Positions 53,796 to 62,224 of a DNA stretch of 64,000 bases are shown piece by piece. The notes under the pieces are model-generated. The model worked only from the letters and a program-made list of their open reading frames with translations, made no database searches and had not been told where the DNA came from. Position numbers and translations under genes: made by a program. The stretch covers positions 1 to 64,000 of the forward strand of contig JABMNO010000034.1 in assembly GCA_013204555.1 (NCBI GenBank), in the 5' to 3' direction. Positions within the stretch are counted from its first letter, which is position 1; every line of letters starts with the position of its first letter. The stretch comes from Chloroflexota bacterium (GTDB lineage: Bacteria > Chloroflexota > Dehalococcoidia > Lucifugimonadales > Lucifugimonadaceae).

Positions 53796-53831
53796 GGACA
53801 CCCCCTCCCCGCTTTCGGGGAGGGGGTGTCC
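53796..53831 (-). terminator. 16-bp perfect hairpin between two surface protein genes
   Basis: GGACACCCCCTCCCCG and its exact complement pair around CTTT. It lies 35 bases after the stop of the large surface gene and 24 bases before the next gene's start. It may cause partial termination so the downstream gene is expressed less. U-runs are short on both strands. Confidence 0.75.
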
Positions 53832-53866
53832 GTTTATTGCCTTTAGGCAGGATCAATCACACCGTA

Positions 53867-56524
53867 TTACGGGGTAACTGTTCCGGCCGCAGTAGCGAAG
53901 ACCCAGAGGCCATCACCAATCGTAGCGTTCAACGACCCCATATCTATGAAAGCGTTGTTCAGCTCATCGTAGGTGTAGACCTTCGAGTACTTCACACCAG
54001 TCAAGTACTGGGCGATCGAGCCCACACTCACGCCTACTACAGGCGCATTAGAACTGGTGTTGATCACACTAATCAGGTTCCAACCTTCAACAACCGGAAT
54101 TGTTGGCGGGAGGGTTGCTGCCGCAATCGGCGGGATTGAGACCTTGATCGGGTCGAACGAGGTTGTGTTCACCCAGAGGCCCTGTGTTCCGTCAATCGTT
54201 GACAAACTACCTGTCAGTTGACCGCTCACGGCGTCACGTACGGCAGTCGTGAAACTGCCAGAAGCGCCATCGTAAGCAATGACCGTGTTTACGTCGCTGT
54301 CGGTGATTACCGCATTGATCGACTGATCAGCAGGTACACCTGGCAGCGAGACGAGGTTCCAGCCTGCAACCAACGGCAGAGAGAAGTCTTTGCGCTCTGT
54401 AACCGTGAACTTTGCGCTCTGATCGTCTTTCTTGTTACCAGCAGCGTCAGTAGCTGACACCTTGATCGTGTGATCGCCAAGAGCGAGTGTCGTAGCGCTA
54501 CCCGGGTAGCTGCCCGGAGAGAGCACGAAGAGCTTGCTGTCGGCAGAACTTGCGATCAATGCCGCTAGAACGTCTGATGCAGCACCAGTACCCGATGTAA
54601 ACGTCGCAGCTGTCAGGGTAACTGCTTCTAGGAACTGGACCTGAACAAACGGTGAATTGTTCGTGATCGACGCACCGGTCAGAGGTGAGAATGGTGTCAC
54701 CGCTGGAGCCGTCTTGTCGACTGTGAACGTCACAGCACTAGTTGCAGTGGCGCTGCTTCCGCCCTTTTTGCCTGCGTTTGATGCAGCGTCGTTACCAGTT
54801 ACTTCAACAGCTTGCTTTCCGTTGTTCAACAGCGACGAAAGGGCCGTGGAGTCAACAGTCGCTTCCCACGAGTTGCCGCCAATTACCTTGATACCGGCAA
54901 GTGTCCGAGCAACCGTGAGCGTAAGGGGATCACTGTCCTCATCAGCCGTGTCAGGCGTATGAATCTTGATCACGGGTATGTTGCCCTGAATCGCCTCGTC
55001 GGACGACACAGTCAGCTTGATGCTGCCGTTAGTTAGCGTCTTGTCCAAGGCGACGGTGAATTGCGGTGCAATGCCGTCTGTTGAACCAGTGTCCTTGTCA
55101 ATTTGACCCGTCGCAATCGTGTTGCCTGCTGTGTCCCCAATAGAGGAGACAATCTTCACAACCGGCTTGCTATCCGGGGAGAATGCACCTGCCATCGTTA
55201 TGAAAACCGAGGACTTCTTGCCACTGAAGACATTTGTGCTGACCGGCGTTACGCCATCGATCTGGAAGTCGCCGGGTGACACAGTCACAGTGTCAAGGTT
55301 CTCAGTAAAGATCACTTCCAGAGAATTGACGTCATCCTTGGAACTGTTGGTCTTGTCCGTCGTAGTAGCCGAGGTATCCCAGATCGTCCCGGTTACAGCC
55401 GACGCGAGAGAGGGAGCCAAACGGTCCACCGTAATCGAATACTTCTGCGCAAGGGCAGTCACAGCATCCGAGTCGGTTTCGCCGCTATTCCCGGCGATGT
55501 CTTTTACCGTAACGCTCCACTCAACTACCTTCTGCTGATTCGATTCACCAATCGCCAGCAATTCATGGTTCGCGAAGGTTGCCGTTACGACCCCACCAGA
55601 AACAGTGGGAGTCTCACTTGGCGCGAATGGGCCGCCAGCCGTGAGGCCAGTGAGTGCAGTCAAGTTGAGCAGAATCGTGTCTGTATCGACACCAGATCCC
55701 GTATCCGAAATCTGAACAGTGAACGTTGGAGTTCGCTGCTGCGTACTCAACTTGTTCGCAGGACTTGTTACGTCAACCACCGGACCACTGGTTTCAACCT
55801 TGGCTGATGCAGTGGCTTTATGGGACGTGCTGCCAGATGCAGCCGTATCGTCCGTGAACGTGGCCGTAATTGTGTCTTGATCGATCGCCTTAAGCGTCGA
55901 AGGCGTTGTCGTCGACAATGCCCCGAGCGTGGTTGTCGCAGTGAAAATACCACCGCTGGCAGCCTTCGTCTCTGTAAAGGTCAACACGAGACCCGTGGCA
56001 TCCTGGGTACTGATGATTTTCGCGCCAGTAGTGATCGTCTGCTTGGTATCGATGTTGTAACCGATAGTCAGTGCGTCTCCACCAGCACCACTAACAGTCC
56101 TAAAAAGCTGAACGGTTCCGTTTACCGGGTCAAGTACAACTGCGTTGAAATGAGCAGAGCGCTCGCCCACTGTCACAACCGGGTTGTTCGAGATGTCCAA
56201 GTCGCTTGAGTTGACCAGGCCGTCACTGTTGCGGTCTGCGATATTGTCTTGTAGATCAAATATCTGCGACGAACTCTTCTCACCGCTCGTGAAAACGATT
56301 CCGCTAGTAGCAGCGGTAGCGAAGTCACGATCTTTGTCGGTAATCGTGACCGTGATCACCGCAGTTGCGTTGTACCACGCCTTATTGAGCTTGATCGTGG
56401 CGTTGGTGTGCGTCGGGCCATGAGTCGCCTGTGCAGACGAACCTGTTCCGGCCAAACCAGCCACTGCCACTACTACCAGCGCTAAGGCTGCTAGAGCGGT
56501 TACGAATTTCGCTGATAGTTTCAC
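53867..56524 (-). CDS. Large Ig-like surface protein, probable S-layer-type
   Basis: An 885-residue secreted protein. The signal peptide is LALVVVAVAGLAG-like, with an AQA site near residue 33. The body has several beta-sandwich Ig-like domains of about 90-110 residues rich in Thr, Ser and Asp (for example ITVTITDKDRD, then VDVTSPANKLS and LDKTLTNGSIKL). Two GWNL(V/I)S repeats end the protein (LVAGWNLVSLPG, then VVEGWNLISVIN), each followed by a GLWV motif. No Cys, no SLH and no membrane anchor are seen. The size, acidity and two strong upstream -35 boxes suggest an abundant surface-layer or adhesin protein. The start is GTG at 56524 with GGGGGA eight bases upstream. Confidence 0.75.
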   Translation of the reverse strand: MKLSAKFVTALAALALVVVAVAGLAGTGSSAQATHGPTHTNATIKLNKAWYNATAVITVTITDKDRDFATAATSGIVFTSGEKSSSQIFDLQDNIADRNSDGLVNSSDLDISNNPVVTVGERSAHFNAVVLDPVNGTVQLFRTVSGAGGDALTIGYNIDTKQTITTGAKIISTQDATGLVLTFTETKAASGGIFTATTTLGALSTTTPSTLKAIDQDTITATFTDDTAASGSTSHKATASAKVETSGPVVDVTSPANKLSTQQRTPTFTVQISDTGSGVDTDTILLNLTALTGLTAGGPFAPSETPTVSGGVVTATFANHELLAIGESNQQKVVEWSVTVKDIAGNSGETDSDAVTALAQKYSITVDRLAPSLASAVTGTIWDTSATTTDKTNSSKDDVNSLEVIFTENLDTVTVSPGDFQIDGVTPVSTNVFSGKKSSVFITMAGAFSPDSKPVVKIVSSIGDTAGNTIATGQIDKDTGSTDGIAPQFTVALDKTLTNGSIKLTVSSDEAIQGNIPVIKIHTPDTADEDSDPLTLTVARTLAGIKVIGGNSWEATVDSTALSSLLNNGKQAVEVTGNDAASNAGKKGGSSATATSAVTFTVDKTAPAVTPFSPLTGASITNNSPFVQVQFLEAVTLTAATFTSGTGAASDVLAALIASSADSKLFVLSPGSYPGSATTLALGDHTIKVSATDAAGNKKDDQSAKFTVTERKDFSLPLVAGWNLVSLPGVPADQSINAVITDSDVNTVIAYDGASGSFTTAVRDAVSGQLTGSLSTIDGTQGLWVNTTSFDPIKVSIPPIAAATLPPTIPVVEGWNLISVINTSSNAPVVGVSVGSIAQYLTGVKYSKVYTYDELNNAFIDMGSLNATIGDGLWVFATAAGTVTP

Positions 56525-56731
56525 AGCGTCAGTCCCCCTGTTACTGGGCTCCTGTATCCGGTACCACTGGCGCCGGGAACGCCCCGTTGCCTGTAGCAGT
56601 GGTCCGACCAGAGTCTCTTTTATATATGTATCGGAGCTGGGTGCTACCGAAACAAATTTCCGTTGGTTAGAACCAGACTAAAGAAACAACACAAAACGCA
56701 TCGCGTCTCCGTCCGGTTTCGCAAACGTGAG

Positions 56732-56761
56732 AATTTTTGCATTCCGCCCGACTGGTGTCAA
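56732..56761 (-). promoter_or_regulatory. Candidate promoter 1 of the surface protein gene
   Basis: TTGACA (56761-56756) with AAAATT (56737-56732), 18-base spacing. The -35 box is perfect and the -10 poor. It lies about 210 bases upstream of the GTG start. Confidence 0.45.
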
Positions 56762-56877
56762 GCGGCTTTTTACCCACGTATGCACTCGGTTTCAGAGTAC
56801 GACCAAACCAGTTTTATCCGGTTCCGTAACTGTGTGTAGTTTCCCGGTTGCCCGGTTCACTCCATCAATTGGCAACA

Positions 56878-56907
56878 ACGTTAGTTGTCACCACGAAATA
56901 GTGTCAA
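56878..56907 (-). promoter_or_regulatory. Candidate promoter 2 of the surface protein gene
   Basis: TTGACA (56907-56902) with TAACGT (56883-56878), 18-base spacing. Again the -35 box is perfect. It could give a longer leader from just after the rho gene. Confidence 0.4.
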
Positions 56908-56965
56908 TGGATTTTGTTACCCGTGTATTACTACTTCGCGCTCGTCAAGCCGTTACTTTCGGCTC

Positions 56966-58438
56966 TTATGCAGTACTGGCTGCGGTCTCCGGCTTCATCA
57001 ACGATGCCAGGAATTCCTCATTCGACTGCGTTTTCGACAATCTCTCAATGACGCGCTCTGTGCCTTCTTCAGGCTTCCCAGAGTCATTAGAGATGATAGA
57101 TACCATCCGCCTGAGCAGCCACACCTGTCGCAATTCGATCTCGCTAAGGAGAAGCTCTTCACGACGGGTACCGCTACGTTGAATATCGATGGCGGGGTAG
57201 ATCCTGCGCTCTGCCAGTCCCCTGTTAAGGTGAAGCTCCATGTTCCCGGTGCCTTTGAACTCCTCATAAATGAGGTCGTCAAGTCGGCTGCCGGTATCAA
57301 TAAGGCAGGTCGCTACGATTGTGAGGCTGCCTTCCACTTCAACATTCCGGGCAGCGCCAAAGAATCGCTTTGGTGGATAGAGAGCGTTGGGGTCCATACC
57401 ACCGGAGAGTGTCTTCCCGGAACTTGGCACGGCAATGTTGTAGGCCCGTGCCAGCCGAGTCAGGCTATCCACAAGGATGACAACGTCTGCGCCGGACTCA
57501 ACCAGCCTCTTGGCCCTGTCGAGTGCGACTTCAGCGGCGCGGCAGTGGTCTTCCACAGGCTCGTCAAATGTCGAGCTGAACACTTCACCGTCAATTGACC
57601 GACGCATGTCTGTAACTTCTTCTGGTCGCTCTCCAATGAGTGCGACAAGGAGGTGGACGTCAGGATGGTTGGCGGCGATACCGTCCGCTATCTGCTTGAG
57701 CAGAATTGTCTTTCCGGCCTTTGGCGGAGAGACGATGAGCGCTCGCTGGCCCTTGCCAATGGGCGAGACCATGTCAATGAGCCTGGTTGCGTAGAGCTTT
57801 GGAGTCGTCGTGAGGGTAAATCGCTTATCCGGAAACAGAGGAGTCATGTCCTCAAATCGCGACCGCTGCCGCGCCGAATCAGGACTCTGACTGTTTACTA
57901 CCTCTATACGGATGAGGCCGTAGTAACGCTCATTGTCCTTGGGAGCCTGCACCTGCCCGGCGACCAGATCGCCAGTGCGAAGATTGAATCTCCGCACCTG
58001 GGATTGTGCAACGTAGATTTCCTGCGCCCCGGACCCTTTAGTCCCATTGGGTTGGCGCAAAAAACCGTAGCCATCGTTCATGACATCAAGGATCCCGACG
58101 CCAAGCAGAAGATCATTCTCCTCAGCGGCGCGGGTCAATAACTCAAGAATCAGTTCAGATCGACGGGCGGGAATCCCATTTTTGAGACTCTTCGTCAACG
58201 CCAACTCTCGCAGTTCGTCAGTGGTCTTGGCTCCCAGATCACCAAGTTGAGATTTCATCTCCTCTTCAGTGAGTTCTGGTAAGACTGGAGCTCCGTTTGC
58301 GGAGCCGCCACCGCTTCTGCGGTTGTTGTTGTTGTTGGGACTGCGTCGCCTGCGATTTCCGCCTGGGCGGCTCCTGTTTCGCGGCTGTTGTGTGGTTGCC
58401 AGCTGATAATCCTCCAAATGAAGTATCTGTGCGCGCAT
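56966..58438 (-). CDS. rho: Transcription termination factor Rho
   Basis: A 490-residue hexameric RNA helicase. An N-terminal extension (residues about 17-50) rich in Arg, Asn and Gly contains [18 protein letters not shown]. The Rho-N helices follow ([13 protein letters not shown]), then the RNA-binding cold-shock-like domain ([15 protein letters not shown]). The ATPase has Walker A SPPKAGKT and [11 protein letters not shown], then [15 protein letters not shown]. It ends in [10 protein letters not shown]. The ATG at 58438 has GGGGG seven bases upstream; a CTG 13 codons inside, behind GGAGG, is a less likely alternative. It is probably transcribed alone. Confidence 0.95.
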   Translation of the reverse strand: MRAQILHLEDYQLATTQQPRNRSRPGGNRRRRSPNNNNNRRSGGGSANGAPVLPELTEEEMKSQLGDLGAKTTDELRELALTKSLKNGIPARRSELILELLTRAAEENDLLLGVGILDVMNDGYGFLRQPNGTKGSGAQEIYVAQSQVRRFNLRTGDLVAGQVQAPKDNERYYGLIRIEVVNSQSPDSARQRSRFEDMTPLFPDKRFTLTTTPKLYATRLIDMVSPIGKGQRALIVSPPKAGKTILLKQIADGIAANHPDVHLLVALIGERPEEVTDMRRSIDGEVFSSTFDEPVEDHCRAAEVALDRAKRLVESGADVVILVDSLTRLARAYNIAVPSSGKTLSGGMDPNALYPPKRFFGAARNVEVEGSLTIVATCLIDTGSRLDDLIYEEFKGTGNMELHLNRGLAERRIYPAIDIQRSGTRREELLLSEIELRQVWLLRRMVSIISNDSGKPEEGTERVIERLSKTQSNEEFLASLMKPETAASTA

Positions 58439-58807
58439 TCAGCCGCCCCCTGAGATACAGGTTTGGTCGGGCTGAAGTTGCTATCTAGTTTTTAAGTCTG
58501 GGTTTGGGGTTTTAGGGAATGGCTTGTGGGTCTCTACTTTGAGCAAGTCACTGTGTATGGCAGATTCAGCGCAATGGTCGTCCGTTGCGCTACCGCGGTG
58601 TTTGAAGCCGCTTATGTGCTCCGGGCTGTTGCCAGCCTCCCTGATGTTTCGCGCTGCTCTGCTTCGAAAAGAAGGAACCAGCTGCGGGAGTGAAGAAGGG
58701 GGTGGAATCTCCAACGTAGAGAAACCTGACTAACCGGGCTACCGTGAATGGTCGTCGTCCGGTCGTATCACGAAAAATTATATCACACAGTATCAGCCGA
58801 TCTGCGT
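58439..58807. other. Intergenic region upstream of rho
   Basis: About 370 bases with no convincing gene between pyrG and rho. It holds a minus-strand TATAAT and a short stretch ACCGGG-CTACCGTG (about 58735) that resembles half of the intergenic repeat at 25.1 and 42.4 kb. No clear pyrG terminator was seen. Confidence 0.45.
58777..58782 (-). promoter_or_regulatory. Possible -10 box for rho
   Basis: On the minus strand a perfect TATAAT lies about 340 bases upstream of the rho ATG, giving a long leader. The -35 region is poor, so this is tentative. Confidence 0.35.
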
Positions 58808-60490
58808 TTACCCGGTGCCGGAGGTACTTTTCACTGGCTCCGGGTGCACAAGAGTTTCACCTCCAAGTTGCAGCGGCGGTTGTCCACCTTCTCGAATGGT
58901 CTCCTTCGCTATGGAGATGAACTCCCTAAACAAGGGGTGCGGACGATCTGGACGGGAGAGAAACTCAGGGTGGAACTGAGAACCAACCATGAAGGGATGG
59001 TCCAAAACCTCTGATATCTCTACCAGGGAGCCATCTGGAGCGGCGCCGCTTGCAATGAGACCGGCTTCCTCCAGTTGCGCCCGGTAGTCGTTATTGAATT
59101 CGTACCGATGGCGGTGACGCTCATCAACGGTCTCTTCGGCGTACGCCCGGGCGGCAATCGTCTCCTGTCGGAGCGCGCACGGATAGACGCCCAGACGCAT
59201 TGTGCCGCCGGTCTCAACCATATTCTCCTGTCCGGGGAGATATGCGATTACTGGATCCGATGTATCAGGATCGAACTCCGATGAGTTCGCTCCGGTGAGT
59301 CCCAATTCTGATCTGGCGTACTCAACCACCATGACCTGCATCCCAAGACACAGGCCGAGGTAAGGCACATTTAGAGTGCGGGCATAGTTGGCCGCAAGTA
59401 TCATCCCCTCAACTCCACGGGGGCCAAATCCGCCCGGCACGACGATGCCAGACACATCGGCAAGTAGATTTTCCGGGCCGACCTCTTCGATCAGTTCAGA
59501 CGCCACCCACTGAATTTCGATATCTCGATCATGGAATATTCCGGCGTGCCGCAGTGCCTCATGAACTGAGATATATGAGTCCGGAAGGTCGACATATTTT
59601 CCGACGAGAGCAATCTTGACTGTGGGTTTTGGAGACCGGATCACATGGGTCATTTCTGCCCAGGAAACAAGGTTAGCGGGCTGACACTCAATGCCAAGAA
59701 AATCGACGATGTAATCACCAAGCTTTTGCTCTTCAAGTACCAGAGGAACGGCGTAGACGGTGTCCAGCGTCTCCAGTCCAACGACCGCTTCTGCAGGCAC
59801 GTCACAGTAGAGCGAGATCTTCTCCCTGACTTCAGTTGTAACTTCAAAATCGCTTCGGCAGACTATTGCGTCAGGCTGGATACCCATAGCCCGCAGCGCG
59901 TGAACGCTGTGTTGAGTGGGTTTTGTTTTTAGTTCTTTGGTTGCCCCTATATACGGGAGCAGCGTCAGGTGGACGTAGAAAGCGTTTTCACGCCCCACGT
60001 CGTTGCGCATCTGGCGAATTGCTTCCAGAAACGGCTGCCCCTCAATGTCTCCGACGGTCCCGCCGACCTCAACGACAATAACGTCAGCCTGAGATGTCTC
60101 AGCCAACGCCATGATGTGTGCTTTGATCATGTTGGTCACGTGTGGCACAGTCTGGATTGTTCCGCCAAGGAACTTACCGGCGCGCTCTCTATCGATCACC
60201 TCGGTGTACACCTGGCCTGCGGTGAGGTTGGAATACCGGGTTGTCTCGATATCAATAAAGCGTTCGTAGTGGCCCAGGTCCAGGTCTGTTTCCGCTCCGT
60301 CAGCGGTGACGAATACTTCGCCGTGCTGGTATGGCGACATCGTTCCGGGATCCACGTTCAGATATGGATCCAGCTTTGTGACCCCTATCGTCAAACCGCG
60401 GTTCTTTAGCATCCTGCCAAGCGATGCGACTACGATCCCTTTGCCCAGAGAACTCACGACTCCACCAGTGACGAAAATAAATTTGGTCAA
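58808..60490 (-). CDS. pyrG: CTP synthase
   Basis: A 560-residue CTP synthase. The amidoligase domain starts with FVTGGVVSSLGKGI, then KLDPYLNVDPGTMSPYQHGEVFV, and VVEVGGTVGDIEG. The class I glutaminase has LGLCLGMQV with the nucleophile Cys and the FHPEF end motif. It converts UTP to CTP with ATP and glutamine. The start is TTG at 60490 (L-TKFIFVTGG) with GGAAGG about seven bases upstream; nine more codons upstream lack family similarity. It is leftward and probably ahead of rho in the same region, but with its own start. Confidence 0.95.
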   Translation of the reverse strand: MTKFIFVTGGVVSSLGKGIVVASLGRMLKNRGLTIGVTKLDPYLNVDPGTMSPYQHGEVFVTADGAETDLDLGHYERFIDIETTRYSNLTAGQVYTEVIDRERAGKFLGGTIQTVPHVTNMIKAHIMALAETSQADVIVVEVGGTVGDIEGQPFLEAIRQMRNDVGRENAFYVHLTLLPYIGATKELKTKPTQHSVHALRAMGIQPDAIVCRSDFEVTTEVREKISLYCDVPAEAVVGLETLDTVYAVPLVLEEQKLGDYIVDFLGIECQPANLVSWAEMTHVIRSPKPTVKIALVGKYVDLPDSYISVHEALRHAGIFHDRDIEIQWVASELIEEVGPENLLADVSGIVVPGGFGPRGVEGMILAANYARTLNVPYLGLCLGMQVMVVEYARSELGLTGANSSEFDPDTSDPVIAYLPGQENMVETGGTMRLGVYPCALRQETIAARAYAEETVDERHRHRYEFNNDYRAQLEEAGLIASGAAPDGSLVEISEVLDHPFMVGSQFHPEFLSRPDRPHPLFREFISIAKETIREGGQPPLQLGGETLVHPEPVKSTSGTG

Positions 60491-60888
60491 GAAACGCCTT
60501 CCAGCTGGTCGGCGCACTCTTTGTGGGAGCGCGCGAAATTGATGGACAGAAAATATGGGTCAGTGGGTGTAGCGGGAGTTATGCCGCTAATCGACCGAGG
60601 TCGGTCGGATATAAGGTGAGGCTTTAGACCTACCAAGCGCCTTTTCTATGACCGCCCGTCAACGCGCTCCAATTTCGATTCTGTGAAGTGCGGTTGAAGG
60701 ACATCTTGAGGTACACCCAACCCAGCGATTCTATGAACGGCCTCACTGCCTGTCAATTGAGTCTCTGCGGATAGTTTCGAATTGTGCAACGATCATGAAA
60801 TCGAGTACGACCTACCCATCGGTCGACTTCGTTCACGGACACGAAGTTAAACTATTTGAGGCGTTGAACACCTGTGGGAGGCTGTGGG
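60491..60888. other. Intergenic region between pyrG and the PEBP gene
   Basis: About 400 bases with divergent genes at each side. It holds a 7-bp inverted repeat near 60826 and no convincing gene. Promoters for both genes should lie here, but no clear hexamer pair stands out. Confidence 0.4.
60826..60847. promoter_or_regulatory. 7-bp inverted repeat upstream of the PEBP gene
   Basis: ACTTCGT (60826-60832) and ACGAAGT (60841-60847) are separated by eight bases, about 40 bases before the start codon. Such symmetry would suit a dimeric regulator, but it may be chance. Confidence 0.3.
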
Positions 60889-61452
60889 TTGAGATATCTG
60901 ATACCGATTCTTGTTTTGATTTCGCTGGCAGTTGCCTGCGGAGGTGGCGATTCCCGAGCAGTTGTTGCTATCGGTGACGTTGGAGGCTTGGGAGAATTCG
61001 AGGTATCGAGCCTCGCGTTCCAGGGCGGGGGAAGGATTCCGCCGCGGTATACCTGCGATGGGGAAGACCGATCGTTCCCTCTGGAGTGGTCCGGTGCGCC
61101 TGAGGAAACTCAATCCTACGCAATTGTGCTGGACGATCCTGATGCTCCGGGCGGCACATTCAAACATTGGATGATTTTTGACATCCCCAGGTCAGACACT
61201 GGATTGCGTGAATCAGTGGACAAGACCGAGGTAATTGTTGGTGGAGCCGTCCAACTTCGAAATGATTTTGGCCGCACCGGCTACAGCGGGCCATGTCCGC
61301 CAGAGGGCGAGGCACACCGATACCAGGTTTTTGTATTCGCACTGAGCGAACCCGTGGCCCTTGGCTCATCTGCCTCGCAGACGGAAGTCCTGGACGCTAT
61401 TGCGGCGGTCGCCCTGGCCCGGGCCTCCCTTGAGGGGGTCTACGGCCGTTAG
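60889..61452 (+). CDS. PEBP-family (YbhB/YbcL) lipoprotein
   Basis: A 187-residue phosphatidylethanolamine-binding-like protein. The TTG at 60889 lies seven bases after GGGAGG and begins LRYLIPILVLISLAVAC, a short signal with lipobox LAVAC. The frame is open to a GTG at 60874, but that choice would precede the ribosome site. The ligand-binding motifs are RYTCDGED, LDDPDAPGGTFKHWMI and GYSGPCPPEGEAHRYQVFVFAL. It would be anchored on the outer side of the membrane. The function of bacterial members is unclear. Its last 56 bases overlap the convergent gene. Confidence 0.88.
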   Translation: MRYLIPILVLISLAVACGGGDSRAVVAIGDVGGLGEFEVSSLAFQGGGRIPPRYTCDGEDRSFPLEWSGAPEETQSYAIVLDDPDAPGGTFKHWMIFDIPRSDTGLRESVDKTEVIVGGAVQLRNDFGRTGYSGPCPPEGEAHRYQVFVFALSEPVALGSSASQTEVLDAIAAVALARASLEGVYGR

Positions 61453-62224
61453 GTGGCGGTGGTCCACCCGGATGGCCGCCGGGCGGAGGAGATGGCCGGC
61501 GCTGGCCACCGGGAGGAGGTGGCCGTCGCTCGCCGCCTGGTGGCGGTGGACGTCGCTCGCCGCCTGATGGCGGTGGCCGTCGCTGCCCACCGGCCTGTGG
61601 TGGACGGGCGCCACGCTCTGGATACCAACCTACCGTGCTTTCGTTCTGACAGTTCGTGCATTTAACCGTGTTACCAACGTGGTGTTCATCACCGCAATTT
61701 GAGCATTTGAACGTCTTTTTGAGTCCGTAGCCTGGAGTCGCCTGAAGATTTTCCATGATGCTCTTCATCTGACGCATCACGCCGCCTTGCAGTTGCTGGA
61801 CGTCAAGTCTGGAAGCGAACTCCCCACTGCCAAGCTGGTTGGTAAGCGCTGCGATAGAGGCCTCAAGAGTGACCATACGTTGCACAGCGGCTTCGATCGT
61901 GGCAATGCGCTGTTCAAGAACTGCGATGGTGGCGGGATCCACCCCGCCCCCTAGCGTTCCGGGATCGGGCTGAATCCACGGTCTGGCTTCCTGCATTGCC
62001 GGAGCTACCGCGGCTATGGGAGCAAGAGGCGGTGGGGCGGGCGCCACTGGAGCGGCTGCAATGGGTGGCGCTATGTTGACCTCTGGCATATCACCCACGG
62101 TTGAAGCGCGGGTTATCCCATCCGCGCTCGTACCCGGATCCAGTACAACGTCGCCTGATGGGACCTCCCCAAATAGCGCGTCAATCGCTTCTTGCGTCAG
62201 TACGCCTGTAGCTTCCTCAGCCAT
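61397..62224 (-). CDS. FliM-like peptide plus zinc ribbon protein with Pro-rich tail
   Basis: A 275-residue protein not recognised as a named family. Residues 9-19 (LTQEAIDALFG) closely resemble the N-terminal CheY-binding peptide of FliM and FliY (LSQEEIDALL). An Ala/Pro-rich linker, a likely helical coil (residues about 95-135) and a zinc ribbon follow (CSNCGDEHH, then VKCTNCQNES, about residues 170-195). The C-terminal 60 residues are RRPPPPGGE-type repeats. No FliM middle domain or flagellar gene is present. Its stop overlaps the HD-GYP start by one base, and cheR is next upstream, suggesting a chemosensory-like role. Confidence 0.7.
   Translation of the reverse strand: MAEEATGVLTQEAIDALFGEVPSGDVVLDPGTSADGITRASTVGDMPEVNIAPPIAAAPVAPAPPPLAPIAAVAPAMQEARPWIQPDPGTLGGGVDPATIAVLEQRIATIEAAVQRMVTLEASIAALTNQLGSGEFASRLDVQQLQGGVMRQMKSIMENLQATPGYGLKKTFKCSNCGDEHHVGNTVKCTNCQNESTVGWYPERGARPPQAGGQRRPPPSGGERRPPPPGGERRPPPPGGQRRPSPPPGGHPGGPPPPNGRRPPQGRPGPGRPPQ

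Larger units (their letters stand above)
56525..56965. other. Upstream region of the surface protein gene
   Basis: About 440 bases without a gene between the surface protein gene and rho. It holds two minus-strand TTGACA boxes described separately and an A/T-rich TATATAAAAG stretch near 56625. No terminator hairpin for rho is obvious. Confidence 0.5.

Noticed and set aside
58481..58714. A 77-codon minus-strand frame in the leader of rho.
   Set aside because: No ribosome site or motif and unusual composition. A leader peptide is possible but unsupported.
61453..61665. A plus-strand frame opposite the Pro-rich repeats.
   Set aside because: It is the antisense reading of the RRPPPPGGE repeats and has no ribosome site or motif.
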